Shown here in pieces: positions 26,851-35,876 of a stretch of 64,000 nucleotides of DNA. The notes beneath the pieces were generated by a model. The model did not search any database and was not told the origin of the DNA. It saw only the letters and a list, made by a program, of their open reading frames with translations. Origin of the DNA: CATQHL01 sp965242895 (lineage in GTDB: Bacteria; Actinomycetota; Acidimicrobiia; Acidimicrobiales; CATQHL01); assembly GCA_965242895.1 (NCBI GenBank), contig OZ251507.1:1364001-1428000 (forward strand), given 5' to 3'. A program made the translations under genes and the position numbers. Every line of letters begins with the position of its first letter. Position 1 is the first letter of the stretch.

Positions 26851-28410
26851 GTGACGCCTGAACTGCTGAGCGTGGTCAGTTTCGTCCGACCTCATATCGA
26901 CTGGCACGCCCTCGCCCCCGAACTCACTCTGCTGGGTGTGGGCGCATTGCTCACCACGCTGGACGTCATCCTCGCAGAGCGCGGTCGAAACGTGACTTCG
27001 GCTCTGGCCGGTCTGGGTTTGCTGGGAGTGCTCGTACCGATTCTCACGCTCCTCTCGGCCGGCGCAGTTTCCGAACCCAGGGTGCTCTTTGGCGGCGCCT
27101 ACGTAGTCGACGGCTTCGCTCTCGCCCTCAAGGCTCTGTTCGTCGTCTCCGGTTATGTGGTCGTGCTCATGTCCACTAACTATGTGGCCGAAGGCGGCTA
27201 CTGGAGCAACGAGTACTACGGTCTGATGCTTTCCTCGCTTCTCGGCATGATTGTGATGGCTTCCGCCCGCGATCTTGTCAGCATTTTTGTGGCCCTGGAG
27301 TTGTTGTCCATTCCCGCCTACCTGCTTGCGGCGTGGAAGAAGCGCGACCGCCAGAGCAACGAGGCGGGCGTGAAGTATTACCTGATGGGGGTGTTCGCCT
27401 CGGCGATCATGCTGTACGGGATGTCATTGCTGTTCGGAGCCTCTGGCAGCACCATCCTTGCGGAAATCTCCTCTTCCAGCGGCGTGTCGGAGGGTGCGCC
27501 CTCTTCGGCTGTGATTCTGGGAGTGGTGTTTGTGATTGTGGGGTTCGCCTTCAAGGTGTCCGCCTTTCCCTTCCACACCTGGGCGCCGGACGTTTATGAG
27601 GGATCGCCCACCCCGATCACGGCCTTTCTCTCGGTGGCATCCAAGACGGCCGGTTTTGTGGCGTTGACGGTGCTCGTCTATGTGGGCTTTTGGGAGCGCT
27701 CAGAGATTTACGGGCCGATGATGTGGGGACTGGCGGCGGCGTCCATGACCGCCGGCAATCTCATGGCGCTTCGGCAGAAGAACATAGTGAGGCTCATGGC
27801 CTACTCAGGTGTGGCGCAGGCCGGGTTCATGCTGGCCCCGTTGGCGGTTGCCGGCAGCAGCACGCTCGCCGCCGACGAAGCCGTTGCTGCGGTGTTGACC
27901 TACTTGGTCATCTACGCGGCGATGAACCTGGGGGTTTTTGCGGTGATTATGGCCGTCGCCCGCCGCACGCGAACGGGAGACACGGCTTCTTACAACGGCT
28001 TGTTCCGCTCTTTCCCGGCCATGGCCGTATTGATGACAATATTCCTGGCTTCCCTGGCCGGAATCCCCCCCGCAGGAGGATGGTTTGCCAAGTTCGTGGT
28101 GTTCAAGGCGTTGGTCTCCTCCGACAGCGCCTCCGGCTACGTCCTCGCTGCTGTTGCTGCCGTCAACGCGGTGATCGCCGTTGGGTACTACGGCAAGATC
28201 GCCGCCCGCATGTGGTTCGAGAAGCCATGGTCTCCCCCCGCAGTGGAATCCGAGGCGCCCCTGCCCGCCGCGCCGCAGAATCTTCTGCCCTTCTCTTTGC
28301 GCTCCGCCTTGGCTCTTACGGCAGCGGCCACTCTGATTTTCGGCGTCCTTCCGTTCACGGTGACTCGCCTCACCGACGTTTCTTTGCTCCCCGCCGCCTT
28401 GGGGGCATAA
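26851..28410 (+). CDS. nuoN: NADH-quinone oxidoreductase subunit N (second operon)
   Basis: 519-residue ND2-type pump subunit, last nuo gene of the second operon. The glutamate helix reads SIFVALELLSIPAYLLAAW, and the NuoN signature FKVSAFPFHTWAPDVYEGSPTPITAF is present. Start GTG 26851. It is followed after 39 bases by a MidA-type methyltransferase gene on the same strand, probably in the same transcript. Confidence 0.96.
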   Translation: MTPELLSVVSFVRPHIDWHALAPELTLLGVGALLTTLDVILAERGRNVTSALAGLGLLGVLVPILTLLSAGAVSEPRVLFGGAYVVDGFALALKALFVVSGYVVVLMSTNYVAEGGYWSNEYYGLMLSSLLGMIVMASARDLVSIFVALELLSIPAYLLAAWKKRDRQSNEAGVKYYLMGVFASAIMLYGMSLLFGASGSTILAEISSSSGVSEGAPSSAVILGVVFVIVGFAFKVSAFPFHTWAPDVYEGSPTPITAFLSVASKTAGFVALTVLVYVGFWERSEIYGPMMWGLAAASMTAGNLMALRQKNIVRLMAYSGVAQAGFMLAPLAVAGSSTLAADEAVAAVLTYLVIYAAMNLGVFAVIMAVARRTRTGDTASYNGLFRSFPAMAVLMTIFLASLAGIPPAGGWFAKFVVFKALVSSDSASGYVLAAVAAVNAVIAVGYYGKIAARMWFEKPWSPPAVESEAPLPAAPQNLLPFSLRSALALTAAATLIFGVLPFTVTRLTDVSLLPAALGA

Positions 28411-28449
28411 ACGCGGCACTCTTCTTCCTAGCGGCGGCGCCAAGGGCCG

Positions 28450-29559
28450 ATGCTGCGGTTTGATTCGTTCATGGAGATGGCTCTCTACGGGGTGCGGGGT
28501 GGTTTTTATACCTCAGCAGGTCAAGCGGGGCGCCGCAGAGGAGACTTTCTAACCAGCGTCGAAGTCGGACCTCTTTTCGGCAGGCTCGTCGCAGAGTTGG
28601 CCGACCGTACCTGGGACGAACTAGGCCGTCCCAGGAATTTTTCGCTGGTCGACGCCGGCGCCGGCACTGGCACGCTGGCCCGGACGGTGTTGGCCGCTGA
28701 GCCGCGCTGCTCATCTTGCTTGCGGTACGTGCTCGTGGAACGTTCCGCTGCGCTGCGCGGCGGCCAGGATGACTTGGCGGAGCGCGCCCGCTCTCTTGGC
28801 GCCGAGATCGAGTCCTTGGAGGACTTGCCGGAATCTCCCATCACGGGCCTGGTGTTTGCCAACGAACTGCTTGACAACCTGCCCGTCCGCCTCCTCGAAC
28901 GCACGAAGGAGGGTTGGTGCGAGGTCTATGTGGAAGAGGTTTCCGCCAGCGCCGTTCGCCCCCGCAGCGGTGGGCGACGCCCGGCTTCGCTCCCGCCCGG
29001 CGCTGCGCCGGCCCTCCCTTCCCAGAGCCGCTGGAGGGAAGTCCTCAGGCCGCTGTCGGCGGCGGACGGCGAACTTGCCGAGGCTCTGGCTCCCGCCGCG
29101 CCGCCTGGGGCGCGGCTTCCTCTGGCCGACGCCGCTCTCGACTGGGTCGGACGTGCGCTTGAGCTGGTCCACGAAGGCCGCCTGATCGTCATCGACTACG
29201 CCGACGTGAGTGCATCTCTCGCCTCCCGCCCCCCGGGGGAATGGTTGCGCACTTACAGGAATCAGGCTGCGGGCGTTTCACCGCTGCGTGAGGTTGGGCG
29301 GCAGGACATAACCGTGGATGTCCCTCTCGATCAGATTCTGTCGGCGCATCCGGGCGCATCGGTTCGAGATCAGGCGTCGTTCCTGCGAGGTCTCGGCATC
29401 GAAGCTTTGGCGGCTGAGGGGGCGTCCATCTGGCAGCAGCGCGCCGCCGTCGGGGATTTGACGGCGCTGGAAGCCCGCAGCCGCAGTTTCGAGGCGGAAT
29501 CGCTTTGCGACTCTTCAGGTCTGGGCGCCTTCTCCGTCGTGGAATGGCGCATCCCTTAG
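28450..29559 (+). CDS. MidA/NDUFAF7-family class I SAM-dependent methyltransferase
   Basis: 369-residue protein of the MidA (Methyltransf_28) family. The N-terminus F-M-E-M-A-L-Y-G-V-R-G-G-F-Y-T and G-D-F-L-T-S-V-E-V-G-P-L-F-G is the family signature. The SAM-binding loop is VDAGAGTGTLAR (about residues 67-78), then VLVERSAALR and VFANELLDNLPVRL. The central part (about 160-200) is an Ala/Pro/Arg-rich insert. In eukaryotes the family member NDUFAF7 dimethylates an arginine of the 49-kDa subunit (NuoD) during complex I assembly. Its place just behind nuoN of the second operon suggests the same role, with NuoD2 R68 as a candidate target. Confidence 0.85.
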   Translation: MLRFDSFMEMALYGVRGGFYTSAGQAGRRRGDFLTSVEVGPLFGRLVAELADRTWDELGRPRNFSLVDAGAGTGTLARTVLAAEPRCSSCLRYVLVERSAALRGGQDDLAERARSLGAEIESLEDLPESPITGLVFANELLDNLPVRLLERTKEGWCEVYVEEVSASAVRPRSGGRRPASLPPGAAPALPSQSRWREVLRPLSAADGELAEALAPAAPPGARLPLADAALDWVGRALELVHEGRLIVIDYADVSASLASRPPGEWLRTYRNQAAGVSPLREVGRQDITVDVPLDQILSAHPGASVRDQASFLRGLGIEALAAEGASIWQQRAAVGDLTALEARSRSFEAESLCDSSGLGAFSVVEWRIP

Positions 29560-29661
29560 CCTCTCGCACACTTCTTGCCCCCTGGGCCCGCCCCCTGCGC
29601 CGCCGCCGTCGTGCGCGTTCATCGCCGGTCAATCCCCCCGCCTAGCCTTCTCGCCTGCTTT

Positions 29662-29700
29662 CTGTCCTTGCGGCTTGTCCTTGCCGTTTGTCCTTGCTGC
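29662..29700. repeat. 13-bp tandem repeat, three imperfect units, upstream of acs
   Basis: Three consecutive 13-base units, each containing TGTCCTTGC, at 29662-29674, 29675-29687 and 29688-29700, followed by two CTGCTCCGC motifs. They lie in the 215-base spacer before acetyl-CoA synthetase (29560-29774), in which no gene is seen. Confidence 0.88.
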
Positions 29701-29774
29701 TCCGCAACCGCCTGCTGCTCCGCATTAGGATCAGTCGCGTCCGCTCTTGCGCCCCTCCGTAATTCGAGGAGATC

Positions 29775-31787
29775 ATGACACATCCCGCCATCGACGACCT
29801 TTACAGCGAAGACCGTACCTTTCCGCCCCCCGAGGAGTTCAAGGCCGCCGCACTCCTGACCGATCGCTCCTTGTATGAGGAAGCCGCCGCAGACTACGAG
29901 GCGTTCTGGGCGCGGCAGGCGCATGAACTGCTTACTTGGTCGGAGGATTTCCACACCACCTTGGAATGGGACGCGCCAGACGCCCGCTGGTTCTCAGGCG
30001 GACGGCTCAACGTTTCCTACAACTGCCTCGACCGCCACGTGCTGGCAGGCCGCGGAGATCGGGTGGCGTTCTTCTGGGAGGGTGAACCTGGCGACGTCCG
30101 TACTATCACCTACGCCGAACTCTTAGCGGAGGTGCGCCGCTTTGCGTCGGTGCTGAAGGGGCTCGGTTTGCGTGCGGGTGACCGGGCGGCGATCTACATG
30201 CCCATGATCCTGGAGTTGCCTGTGGCGATGCTGGCGTGCGCCCGCATCGGGGTGGCGCACTCGGTGATCTTCGGGGGGTTCTCCCCCGATTCCATTGCGG
30301 AGCGCTGCGCCGACGCAGAGGTGCGCTTGGTCATAACCGCAGACGGGGGTTATCGGCGGGGAGCGCCTAGTCCCTTGAAGACCAACGTGGACGCTGCCTT
30401 GGCCGACGGGTCGGCGCCTTCGGTGGAGCGGGTGGTGGTGGTGGACCGCTGCGGGCTTGACGTCTCCATGCAGGCAGGCCGCGACCTGTGGTGGCACGAA
30501 CTCATGGAATCCGTCTCCCTCGACGCTGCAGCGCCGCTAGAGAGTCCAGAGAGTTTCGACAGCGAGCACCTTCTTTACCTTCTCTATACGTCGGGCACCA
30601 CCGCTAAGCCGAAAGGAATCATGCACACCACCGGCGGCTACCTCACCCATGCGGTCTTCACCCATCGCTATGTGTTTGATCTTCAACCCGAAACGGATGT
30701 CTACTGGTGCGCCGCCGACATCGGCTGGGTGACAGGTCACAGCTACATCGTCTATGGGCCGCTTGCCAACGGCGCCGCATCCGTCATCTACGAAGGCACG
30801 CCCGATACGCCCCGCCCCGAGTTTCGCGTCGGCGATCGTGCATTTTGGCCGAAGGACCGCCTCTGGGACATCGTGGAGCGCTACGGCGTCACGCAGCTCT
30901 ACACGGCTCCCACGGCCATCCGTACTTTCATGCGCTGGGGCGCCGAAGAGCCCGCTCGGCATGACCTGTCGTCCTTGCGTCTGATTGGAACGGTGGGGGA
31001 GCCGATCAACCCCGAAGCCTGGATGTGGTATCACACCCACATAGGCGGCGAACGCTGCCCGATCGTGGATACTTGGTGGCAGACCGAGACAGGCGGACAG
31101 ATGATCAGTCCTCTACCAGGCGTAACCACCACCAAGCCAGGTTCGGCCACTCATCCGCTGCCGGGCGTCTTTGCCGAGGTCGTCGACGAGGCGGGCAATC
31201 CGGTGAGCGAAGGAGGAGGGTACCTCACCATCACCCGCCCTTGGCCGGGAATGCTGAGGGGCATCTGGGGCGACCCAAAGCGCTACTTCGACACGTACTG
31301 GTCTCGCTTCCCTGGCCGGTATTTCGCCGGAGACGGAGCGAAGCTGGATGCGGACGGCTACTTGTGGCTGCTAGGCCGGGTGGATGACGTCATGAACGTT
31401 TCAGGGCACCGCATAAGCACTGCCGAGGTGGAGTCGGCGCTCGTAGATCACCCCTCAGTGGCCGAAGCTGCAGTGGTGGGCGCCCCAGACGCCCTGACAG
31501 GTCAGGCAATTGTGGGCTATGCAATCCTGCGGGCAGGTTTTTCGGCCACCGACGAACTGCGCGAGGAGATACGTCTGCACGTGGGAGTCAAACTGGGTCC
31601 CGTGGCTCGTCCCAAAGCCGTCGTGCTGGTTCCCGACCTGCCCAAGACCCGCAGCGGGAAGATCATGCGCCGCCTGCTCCGAGACGTGGTAGAGGGCAAG
31701 GACCTGGGCGATACCACGACGCTTGCCGACGCTTCCGTGGTCGCCGAAATCCGCCGCCGCGCCGCTGTCGTTCCTGAGGAGGAATGA
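29775..31787 (+). CDS. acs: acetyl-CoA synthetase (AMP-forming)
   Basis: 670-residue adenylate-forming enzyme: acetate + ATP + CoA to acetyl-CoA + AMP + PPi. The phosphate-binding loop YTSGTTAKPKG starts near residue 271; TDVYWCAADIGWVTGHSYIVYGPL and DTWWQTETGG are typical for Acs rather than longer-chain ligases. The C-terminal domain contains GRVDDVMNVSGHR and the catalytic/acetylatable lysine motif KTRSGKIMRR. ATG 29775 has GAGGAG upstream. Its stop overlaps the ATG of the next gene. Confidence 0.95.
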   Translation: MTHPAIDDLYSEDRTFPPPEEFKAAALLTDRSLYEEAAADYEAFWARQAHELLTWSEDFHTTLEWDAPDARWFSGGRLNVSYNCLDRHVLAGRGDRVAFFWEGEPGDVRTITYAELLAEVRRFASVLKGLGLRAGDRAAIYMPMILELPVAMLACARIGVAHSVIFGGFSPDSIAERCADAEVRLVITADGGYRRGAPSPLKTNVDAALADGSAPSVERVVVVDRCGLDVSMQAGRDLWWHELMESVSLDAAAPLESPESFDSEHLLYLLYTSGTTAKPKGIMHTTGGYLTHAVFTHRYVFDLQPETDVYWCAADIGWVTGHSYIVYGPLANGAASVIYEGTPDTPRPEFRVGDRAFWPKDRLWDIVERYGVTQLYTAPTAIRTFMRWGAEEPARHDLSSLRLIGTVGEPINPEAWMWYHTHIGGERCPIVDTWWQTETGGQMISPLPGVTTTKPGSATHPLPGVFAEVVDEAGNPVSEGGGYLTITRPWPGMLRGIWGDPKRYFDTYWSRFPGRYFAGDGAKLDADGYLWLLGRVDDVMNVSGHRISTAEVESALVDHPSVAEAAVVGAPDALTGQAIVGYAILRAGFSATDELREEIRLHVGVKLGPVARPKAVVLVPDLPKTRSGKIMRRLLRDVVEGKDLGDTTTLADASVVAEIRRRAAVVPEEE

Positions 31788-32275
31788 CTCGACTGCCAGA
31801 CCACTGGACATGGCGCGGCGACCCCTTGCGCCCGCACGAAGCCGTCATAGTGGACGTCGACGGCGTGCTGGCAGACGCCTCCGCCCGACAGTGGCACATA
31901 GACCGCCCGCAGCCTGATTGGAACGGCTTTTTTTCAGGAGTCGCCGACGACTCGTTGCTTGAGGAACACTCCAAACTAGTGCGCAGTCTGGAGCGGAATA
32001 TCCAGGTGGTGCTGCTGACCGCTCGTCCTTTCACTTCCCGGGAAGCCACGTTGAATTGGCTCGAGCGCAACGACGTCCGTTGGGATCTCTTGGCGCTGCG
32101 CGGTCCTGCAGACGTCGGCGTGCGAGCCTTAGGTTGGAAGCGAGATTCCTTGCACACTTTGCGCCGTTTCGGATTCAGATTCCTGTTTGCTATCGACGAC
32201 GACCCGCGCATCGCGTCGATGTACTGGGATGAGAATCTGCCCTGCGTCTACATTCATTCCGGTTATTACGACTGA
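31784..32275 (+). CDS. HAD-superfamily phosphatase-like protein
   Basis: 163-residue haloacid-dehalogenase-like protein. Motif I is VIVDVDGVLAD with nucleophile D24 and general acid D26; motif II is VVLLTARP and the C-terminal acidic motif is FAIDDDPRIASMYW. This arrangement resembles the 3'-phosphatase part of polynucleotide kinases and related small HAD phosphatases. The start overlaps the acs stop (ATGA), so it should be translated together with acs. The substrate is unknown. Confidence 0.75.
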   Translation: MTRLPDHWTWRGDPLRPHEAVIVDVDGVLADASARQWHIDRPQPDWNGFFSGVADDSLLEEHSKLVRSLERNIQVVLLTARPFTSREATLNWLERNDVRWDLLALRGPADVGVRALGWKRDSLHTLRRFGFRFLFAIDDDPRIASMYWDENLPCVYIHSGYYD

Positions 32276-32332
32276 GGGGATGACCGGCGTCGGGCCTGGT
32301 GTCTTGCGCCCCTGGGAGTTGCCGGCGTCTCC

Positions 32333-33886
32333 GTGAGTCCTCTCTCTGCGCCGCGCACCGTTCCGTCGCTTCTAGCCGAGGCTGCCCGCCGAAGCGGGGA
32401 TCGCCAAGCCCTGATCGTTGAAGGCGGGCCGTCGCTCACCTACCGAAGCCTCGCCGCCCGCATCGAACGACTGGCGTCCTGGCTGATGTCTCGAGGCGTC
32501 AAAGCCGGCAGCACCATACTCCTGAGAGCAGACAACGGCTTAGTTCCGGTAGACGCCTACCTTTCTGCCGCCCGCCTAGGCGCCGCCTGCGTTCCGATTC
32601 CTAGCGGGCTGTCCCGGACGGAAGTTGAGCACCGGATTTCCGAAAGCGCCCCTGTACTTGGCCTGGCCGACCCCCCTGGGGCCGAGTTGCTTGCCTCGAC
32701 TGGCCTGGAAGTGATCTCCTCAGACAGCGGCGAATACCGTCGAGCGCTTAACACGGAGGCGCTCGAAATGCCGCCGCCCAAAGGGTCGGACGTTGCGCTG
32801 ATCATCTACACCAGCGGTACTGAGGGCACCTCCAAGGGCGTCTGTCTCAGCCAGGCCGCCCTCGTCTGCAACGCTGTCGTGACGGCGCGCTCTCAGAAGT
32901 TCGGAAGCCGTGAGGTCTACTTGAGCGCCACGCCCATGTATCACGCAACGGCGGCCATGCGAACGTTCACTATGTTGTTCGGCGCGCACACCCACGTCGT
33001 GATGCGTAGCTTCGATCCTGAGGCGTGGTTTCGTTCGGTCGAGGCTTTTGCCGTCACCCATGGGGTGTTGGTGCCCACCCAGGTCTCCCGAGTGCTCGAT
33101 CATCCGGGCTTCGATCCCGCCCGGCTGGCCTCTCTGCGGCTGCTCGTCTACGGCGCAGGGCCTTCTAGCAACGCCCAGATTTTGCGCATGGCGAAAGAAC
33201 TGCCGTGTGGTTTGTATCACGGGTACGGTCTCACCGAGGCTGCCACCTTGGTGACTGGCTTCACTGCCGCTGACCATGCGAGGCTGAGCGGCCCCGAAGA
33301 TCCACGCCTGGGTTCTTGCGGGGTGCCGATTCCCGGAGTGGAGGTTGTCTTGCGCGACTCCGGCGGGACGCCCGTCGCCCCCGGAGAGGTAGGCGAGATA
33401 ACACTCCGCAGTCCCAAAGTGATGTCTCGCTACCTGCGCGATCTAGACGCCACGGCAGCAGCCCTCAGGGACGGCTGGCTCCTGACCGGCGACCTTGCCG
33501 TCGCAGACGCCGAGGGCTACTTGAAACTCGTAGGCCGCTCCAAAGAGGTGATCATCTCTGGAGGGGTCAACGTCTACCCGGCTCAGGTTGAATGCGCCAT
33601 CGCCGCTCATCCTGAGGTGGTTGAAGCAGCTGTTTTCGCGGTTCCGGACTCCGAGTGGGGGGAGAGAGTTGCCGCTGCAGTGAAGGTGCGTGAAGGCAGC
33701 ACGCTCGGCGTCGGCGATATTCGACGGCTGGTGGCTGAGCGTCTAGAGAAGCGTGCATGCCCCGCTTGGGTGAGTTTCGTGGAGGATTTCCCGCGCACCC
33801 CTTCAGGCAAGATTCGTAAGGCCGACCTCGTCGACCTCCTTGACCTCGCTGGCTCGACGCAATTAAATTCTTCTAGGAAGCGTTGA
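32333..33886 (+). CDS. AMP-dependent acyl-CoA synthetase/ligase
   Basis: 517-residue member of the ANL adenylate-forming superfamily, of the medium/long-chain acyl-CoA synthetase type. Motifs: IIYTSGTEGTSKG (about residue 158), GLYHGYGLTEAATL, LTGDLAVADAEGYLKLVGRSKEVIISGGVNVYP and the C-terminal lysine motif TPSGKIRK. It is about 150 residues shorter than Acs and lacks the Acs-specific W-W-Q-T-E-T-G. The acyl substrate cannot be deduced. Start GTG 32333, 57 bases after the HAD gene. Confidence 0.85.
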   Translation: MSPLSAPRTVPSLLAEAARRSGDRQALIVEGGPSLTYRSLAARIERLASWLMSRGVKAGSTILLRADNGLVPVDAYLSAARLGAACVPIPSGLSRTEVEHRISESAPVLGLADPPGAELLASTGLEVISSDSGEYRRALNTEALEMPPPKGSDVALIIYTSGTEGTSKGVCLSQAALVCNAVVTARSQKFGSREVYLSATPMYHATAAMRTFTMLFGAHTHVVMRSFDPEAWFRSVEAFAVTHGVLVPTQVSRVLDHPGFDPARLASLRLLVYGAGPSSNAQILRMAKELPCGLYHGYGLTEAATLVTGFTAADHARLSGPEDPRLGSCGVPIPGVEVVLRDSGGTPVAPGEVGEITLRSPKVMSRYLRDLDATAAALRDGWLLTGDLAVADAEGYLKLVGRSKEVIISGGVNVYPAQVECAIAAHPEVVEAAVFAVPDSEWGERVAAAVKVREGSTLGVGDIRRLVAERLEKRACPAWVSFVEDFPRTPSGKIRKADLVDLLDLAGSTQLNSSRKR

Positions 33887-34021
33887 AAGGATGCGTGAGT
33901 CCATCATCGCTGCACAGTCAGAGGCTGTTGTTAGCGTGAAAGCGCATAGGTCGGTTGGGGAGGCGCGATTCTCGTTCCCGTTCGGTGGTGGCGACCGGTC
34001 CGAAACAAACAGGAGGCAGCA

Positions 34022-34885
34022 GTGAAGAACAGCTTGAAAACGCTCGTATTGCTCGCCCTGCTAGGTGGCTTATCCATTGGCGTGGGCAGCTTTTTCGGGA
34101 GGAGTGGACTGATCATCGGAGCGGTGATCGCCTTTGCCTTGGTGGGATTTTCCTACTGGTTCTCCGACAAACTGGCCATCGCCTCGGCGCGCGCACAGCT
34201 TGCGGATCCCAAGCAGTACCCCGAGTACTACAGCATCGTCGAGGATCTCGCCAAGCGGGCGCGAATCCCGATGCCCCGTCTCTACGTGACTCCCAATCAG
34301 CAGCCGAATGCGTTCGCCACGGGCCGCAATCCGGACAAAGCCGCGGTCGCTATTACGGCTGGACTCATAGAACACCTCAACTGGAAAGAGATTCGGGGAG
34401 TGCTGGCTCACGAACTCATGCACATAAAAAATAGGGACATCCTGGTCGGTTCGGTGGCCGCAGCGATAGCGATGATGATCACCCTCGTGGCGCGCCTTGC
34501 TTTCTTCGCCGCCATATTCACTTCCCATGGAGACGGCGACCGCGACCGCAATCCCATTGGATTGTTGGTCATGATGATTCTGGCCCCTATAGCAGCCATG
34601 CTTGTACAGGCGGCTATCAGCCGTACGCGGGAGTTCAAGGCCGACCGCAAGGCCGCCCAACTCATCAATGACGGGGAACCGCTGGCCAGGGCGTTGGAGA
34701 AGTTAGAAAGCGCAGGCCGGCGGATACCTACGCCGGTGGCGCGGGAGCAGGCGTCTCACTACATAGTGAACCCACTTTCGGGGCAGCGGATGGAGTTTGC
34801 CGGAATGTTCTCCACCCACCCTGCTACCTCGGAACGGGTCAAACGGCTGCGTTCAAAGGAATGGAAAGAGCGTTACCGGACTTAG
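34022..34885 (+). CDS. htpX: HtpX-type membrane zinc metalloprotease
   Basis: 287-residue M48-family protease acting in membrane-protein quality control. Two N-terminal hydrophobic segments (residues ~7-23 and ~29-47), then the catalytic HELMH at 130-134 in VLAHELMHIKNRD, two further membrane segments (about 145-165 and 183-200) and the third zinc-ligand region SRTREFKADRKAA. GTG 34022 is preceded by a perfect AGGAGG at 34011-34016. It appears monocistronic; the 135-base upstream gap shows no gene. Confidence 0.92.
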   Translation: MKNSLKTLVLLALLGGLSIGVGSFFGRSGLIIGAVIAFALVGFSYWFSDKLAIASARAQLADPKQYPEYYSIVEDLAKRARIPMPRLYVTPNQQPNAFATGRNPDKAAVAITAGLIEHLNWKEIRGVLAHELMHIKNRDILVGSVAAAIAMMITLVARLAFFAAIFTSHGDGDRDRNPIGLLVMMILAPIAAMLVQAAISRTREFKADRKAAQLINDGEPLARALEKLESAGRRIPTPVAREQASHYIVNPLSGQRMEFAGMFSTHPATSERVKRLRSKEWKERYRT

Positions 34886-34931
34886 CAGCGTTCCTCCCAG
34901 TCAACTGGAGCGCAACTGGAGCGTTGAGGAG

Positions 34932-35013
34932 TGGGCCGGGGAGGATTTGAACCTCCGAAGGCTTAGCCGGCAGATTTACAGTCTGCTCCCTTTGTCCACT
35001 CGGGCACCGACCC
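34932..35013 (-). tRNA. tRNA-Tyr (GTA)
   Basis: 82-nt reverse-strand tRNA. Acceptor stem GGGTCGG/CCGGCCC, anticodon stem GCAGA/TCTGC with loop CTGTAAA (anticodon GTA), T-arm GGAGG-TTCAAAT-CCTCC, discriminator A. The long variable arm is typical of bacterial tRNA-Tyr. CCA is not encoded. Confidence 0.96.
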
Positions 35014-35016
35014 TCT

Positions 35017-35553
35017 CTAGGCCATACGATACTCTTGCCCGCTTCCTCCGCCCACGGGATCGGCGCTCTGCAGCAGCTTTTGCATGACGGTCACGTCCAG
35101 CCAGCGGTTGAACTTGCGCCCTACCTCCCGCTCCACTCCGACTAGAGAGAAACCGCAAGCCTGGTGAAGTCCGATGGAGGCTTGGTTTCCGTCGGCGATC
35201 CGAGCGATCATGCAGTGAAAACCATGTTCGGAAGCCAATCTTATGAGCGTTTCGAGGAGCGCTTTCCCTACGCCTTGCCGGAGGCGGTCTCTTCGCACGA
35301 AGACAGAGCATTCGACTGTCGTGTTGTAGGCCGGACGACTGCGGAAAGGGGAGAGAGAGGCGAATCCGACGACGCTTTCATCTTCTTCAGCGACTATGAC
35401 GGAGTGCGCCCCAGATCGTTCCAGGAGCCACTGCCTCTGCTCTTCAAGAGTGCGCCCCCGCAAGTCGAAGACGGTCCGTCGTTGGACGGCTTCGTGGTTG
35501 TAGATGGCCGCAATGCCTTCCGCGTCGTCGAGATTGGCCCTGCGGATGTGCAT
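35017..35553 (-). CDS. GNAT-family N-acetyltransferase (phosphinothricin-acetyltransferase-like)
   Basis: 178-residue acetyltransferase. It begins MHIRRANLDDAEGIAAIYNHE, as in the Pat/Bar-like group, and has the acetyl-CoA pyrophosphate loop R-R-D-R-L-R-Q-G-V-G-K-A-L-L followed by IADGNQASIGLHQACGFSLVGVEREVGRKF, also typical of that group. The family acetylates amino groups of small molecules such as methionine sulfoximine or phosphinothricin; the true substrate is unknown. It ends three bases from the tRNA-Tyr 5' end on the same strand. Confidence 0.82.
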   Translation of the reverse strand: MHIRRANLDDAEGIAAIYNHEAVQRRTVFDLRGRTLEEQRQWLLERSGAHSVIVAEEDESVVGFASLSPFRSRPAYNTTVECSVFVRRDRLRQGVGKALLETLIRLASEHGFHCMIARIADGNQASIGLHQACGFSLVGVEREVGRKFNRWLDVTVMQKLLQSADPVGGGSGQEYRMA

Positions 35554-35619
35554 CTCTCTAGACGCTAGCGCTTCCCTCGGGTTGGGCTGAGGCGCCCGCT
35601 ATGGCATGCTTATAATGCC

Positions 35620-35692
35620 GCTCCCTTAGCTCAGCCGGCAGAGCGTTTCCATGGTAAGGAAAAGGTCGAGAGTTCGATTCTCTCAGGGAGCT
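35620..35692 (+). tRNA. tRNA-Thr (GGT)
   Basis: 73 nt. Acceptor stem GCTCCCT/AGGGAGC, anticodon stem TTTCC/GGAAA with loop ATGGTAA (anticodon GGT), T-arm GAGAG-TTCGATT-CTCTC, discriminator T. CCA is not encoded. Only three bases separate it from the next tRNA. Confidence 0.95.
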
Positions 35693-35695
35693 CGC

Positions 35696-35772
35696 AGCGG
35701 CGTAGCTCAGTTGGTAAGAGCGCTCGACTCATAATCGAGAGGTCGCCAGTTCAAGTCTGGCCGTCGCTACCA
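35696..35772 (+). tRNA. tRNA-Met (CAT)
   Basis: 77 nt including an encoded CCA. Acceptor stem AGCGGCG/CGTCGCT, anticodon stem CTCGA/TCGAG with loop CTCATAA (anticodon CAT), T-arm GCCAG-TTCAAGT-CTGGC. The paired 1-72 position and the anticodon stem without three G-C pairs argue against an initiator. A tRNA-Ile whose CAT is modified to read ATA cannot be excluded from sequence alone. Confidence 0.9.
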
Positions 35773-35876
35773 TTCCTTGCAGCTTCTTGCGGCTTCAGGA
35801 GATCGTTAGGCGTGAGCACTCTCCAATTTTTGGCGGTATCCTTAACGCTTAGCTCCAAGGCGTCATATGGCCCGAT

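Noticed and set aside
35611..35616. TATAAT just upstream of tRNA-Thr
   Set aside because: A start 7 bases downstream would fall inside the tRNA, and no -35 lies at a proper distance.
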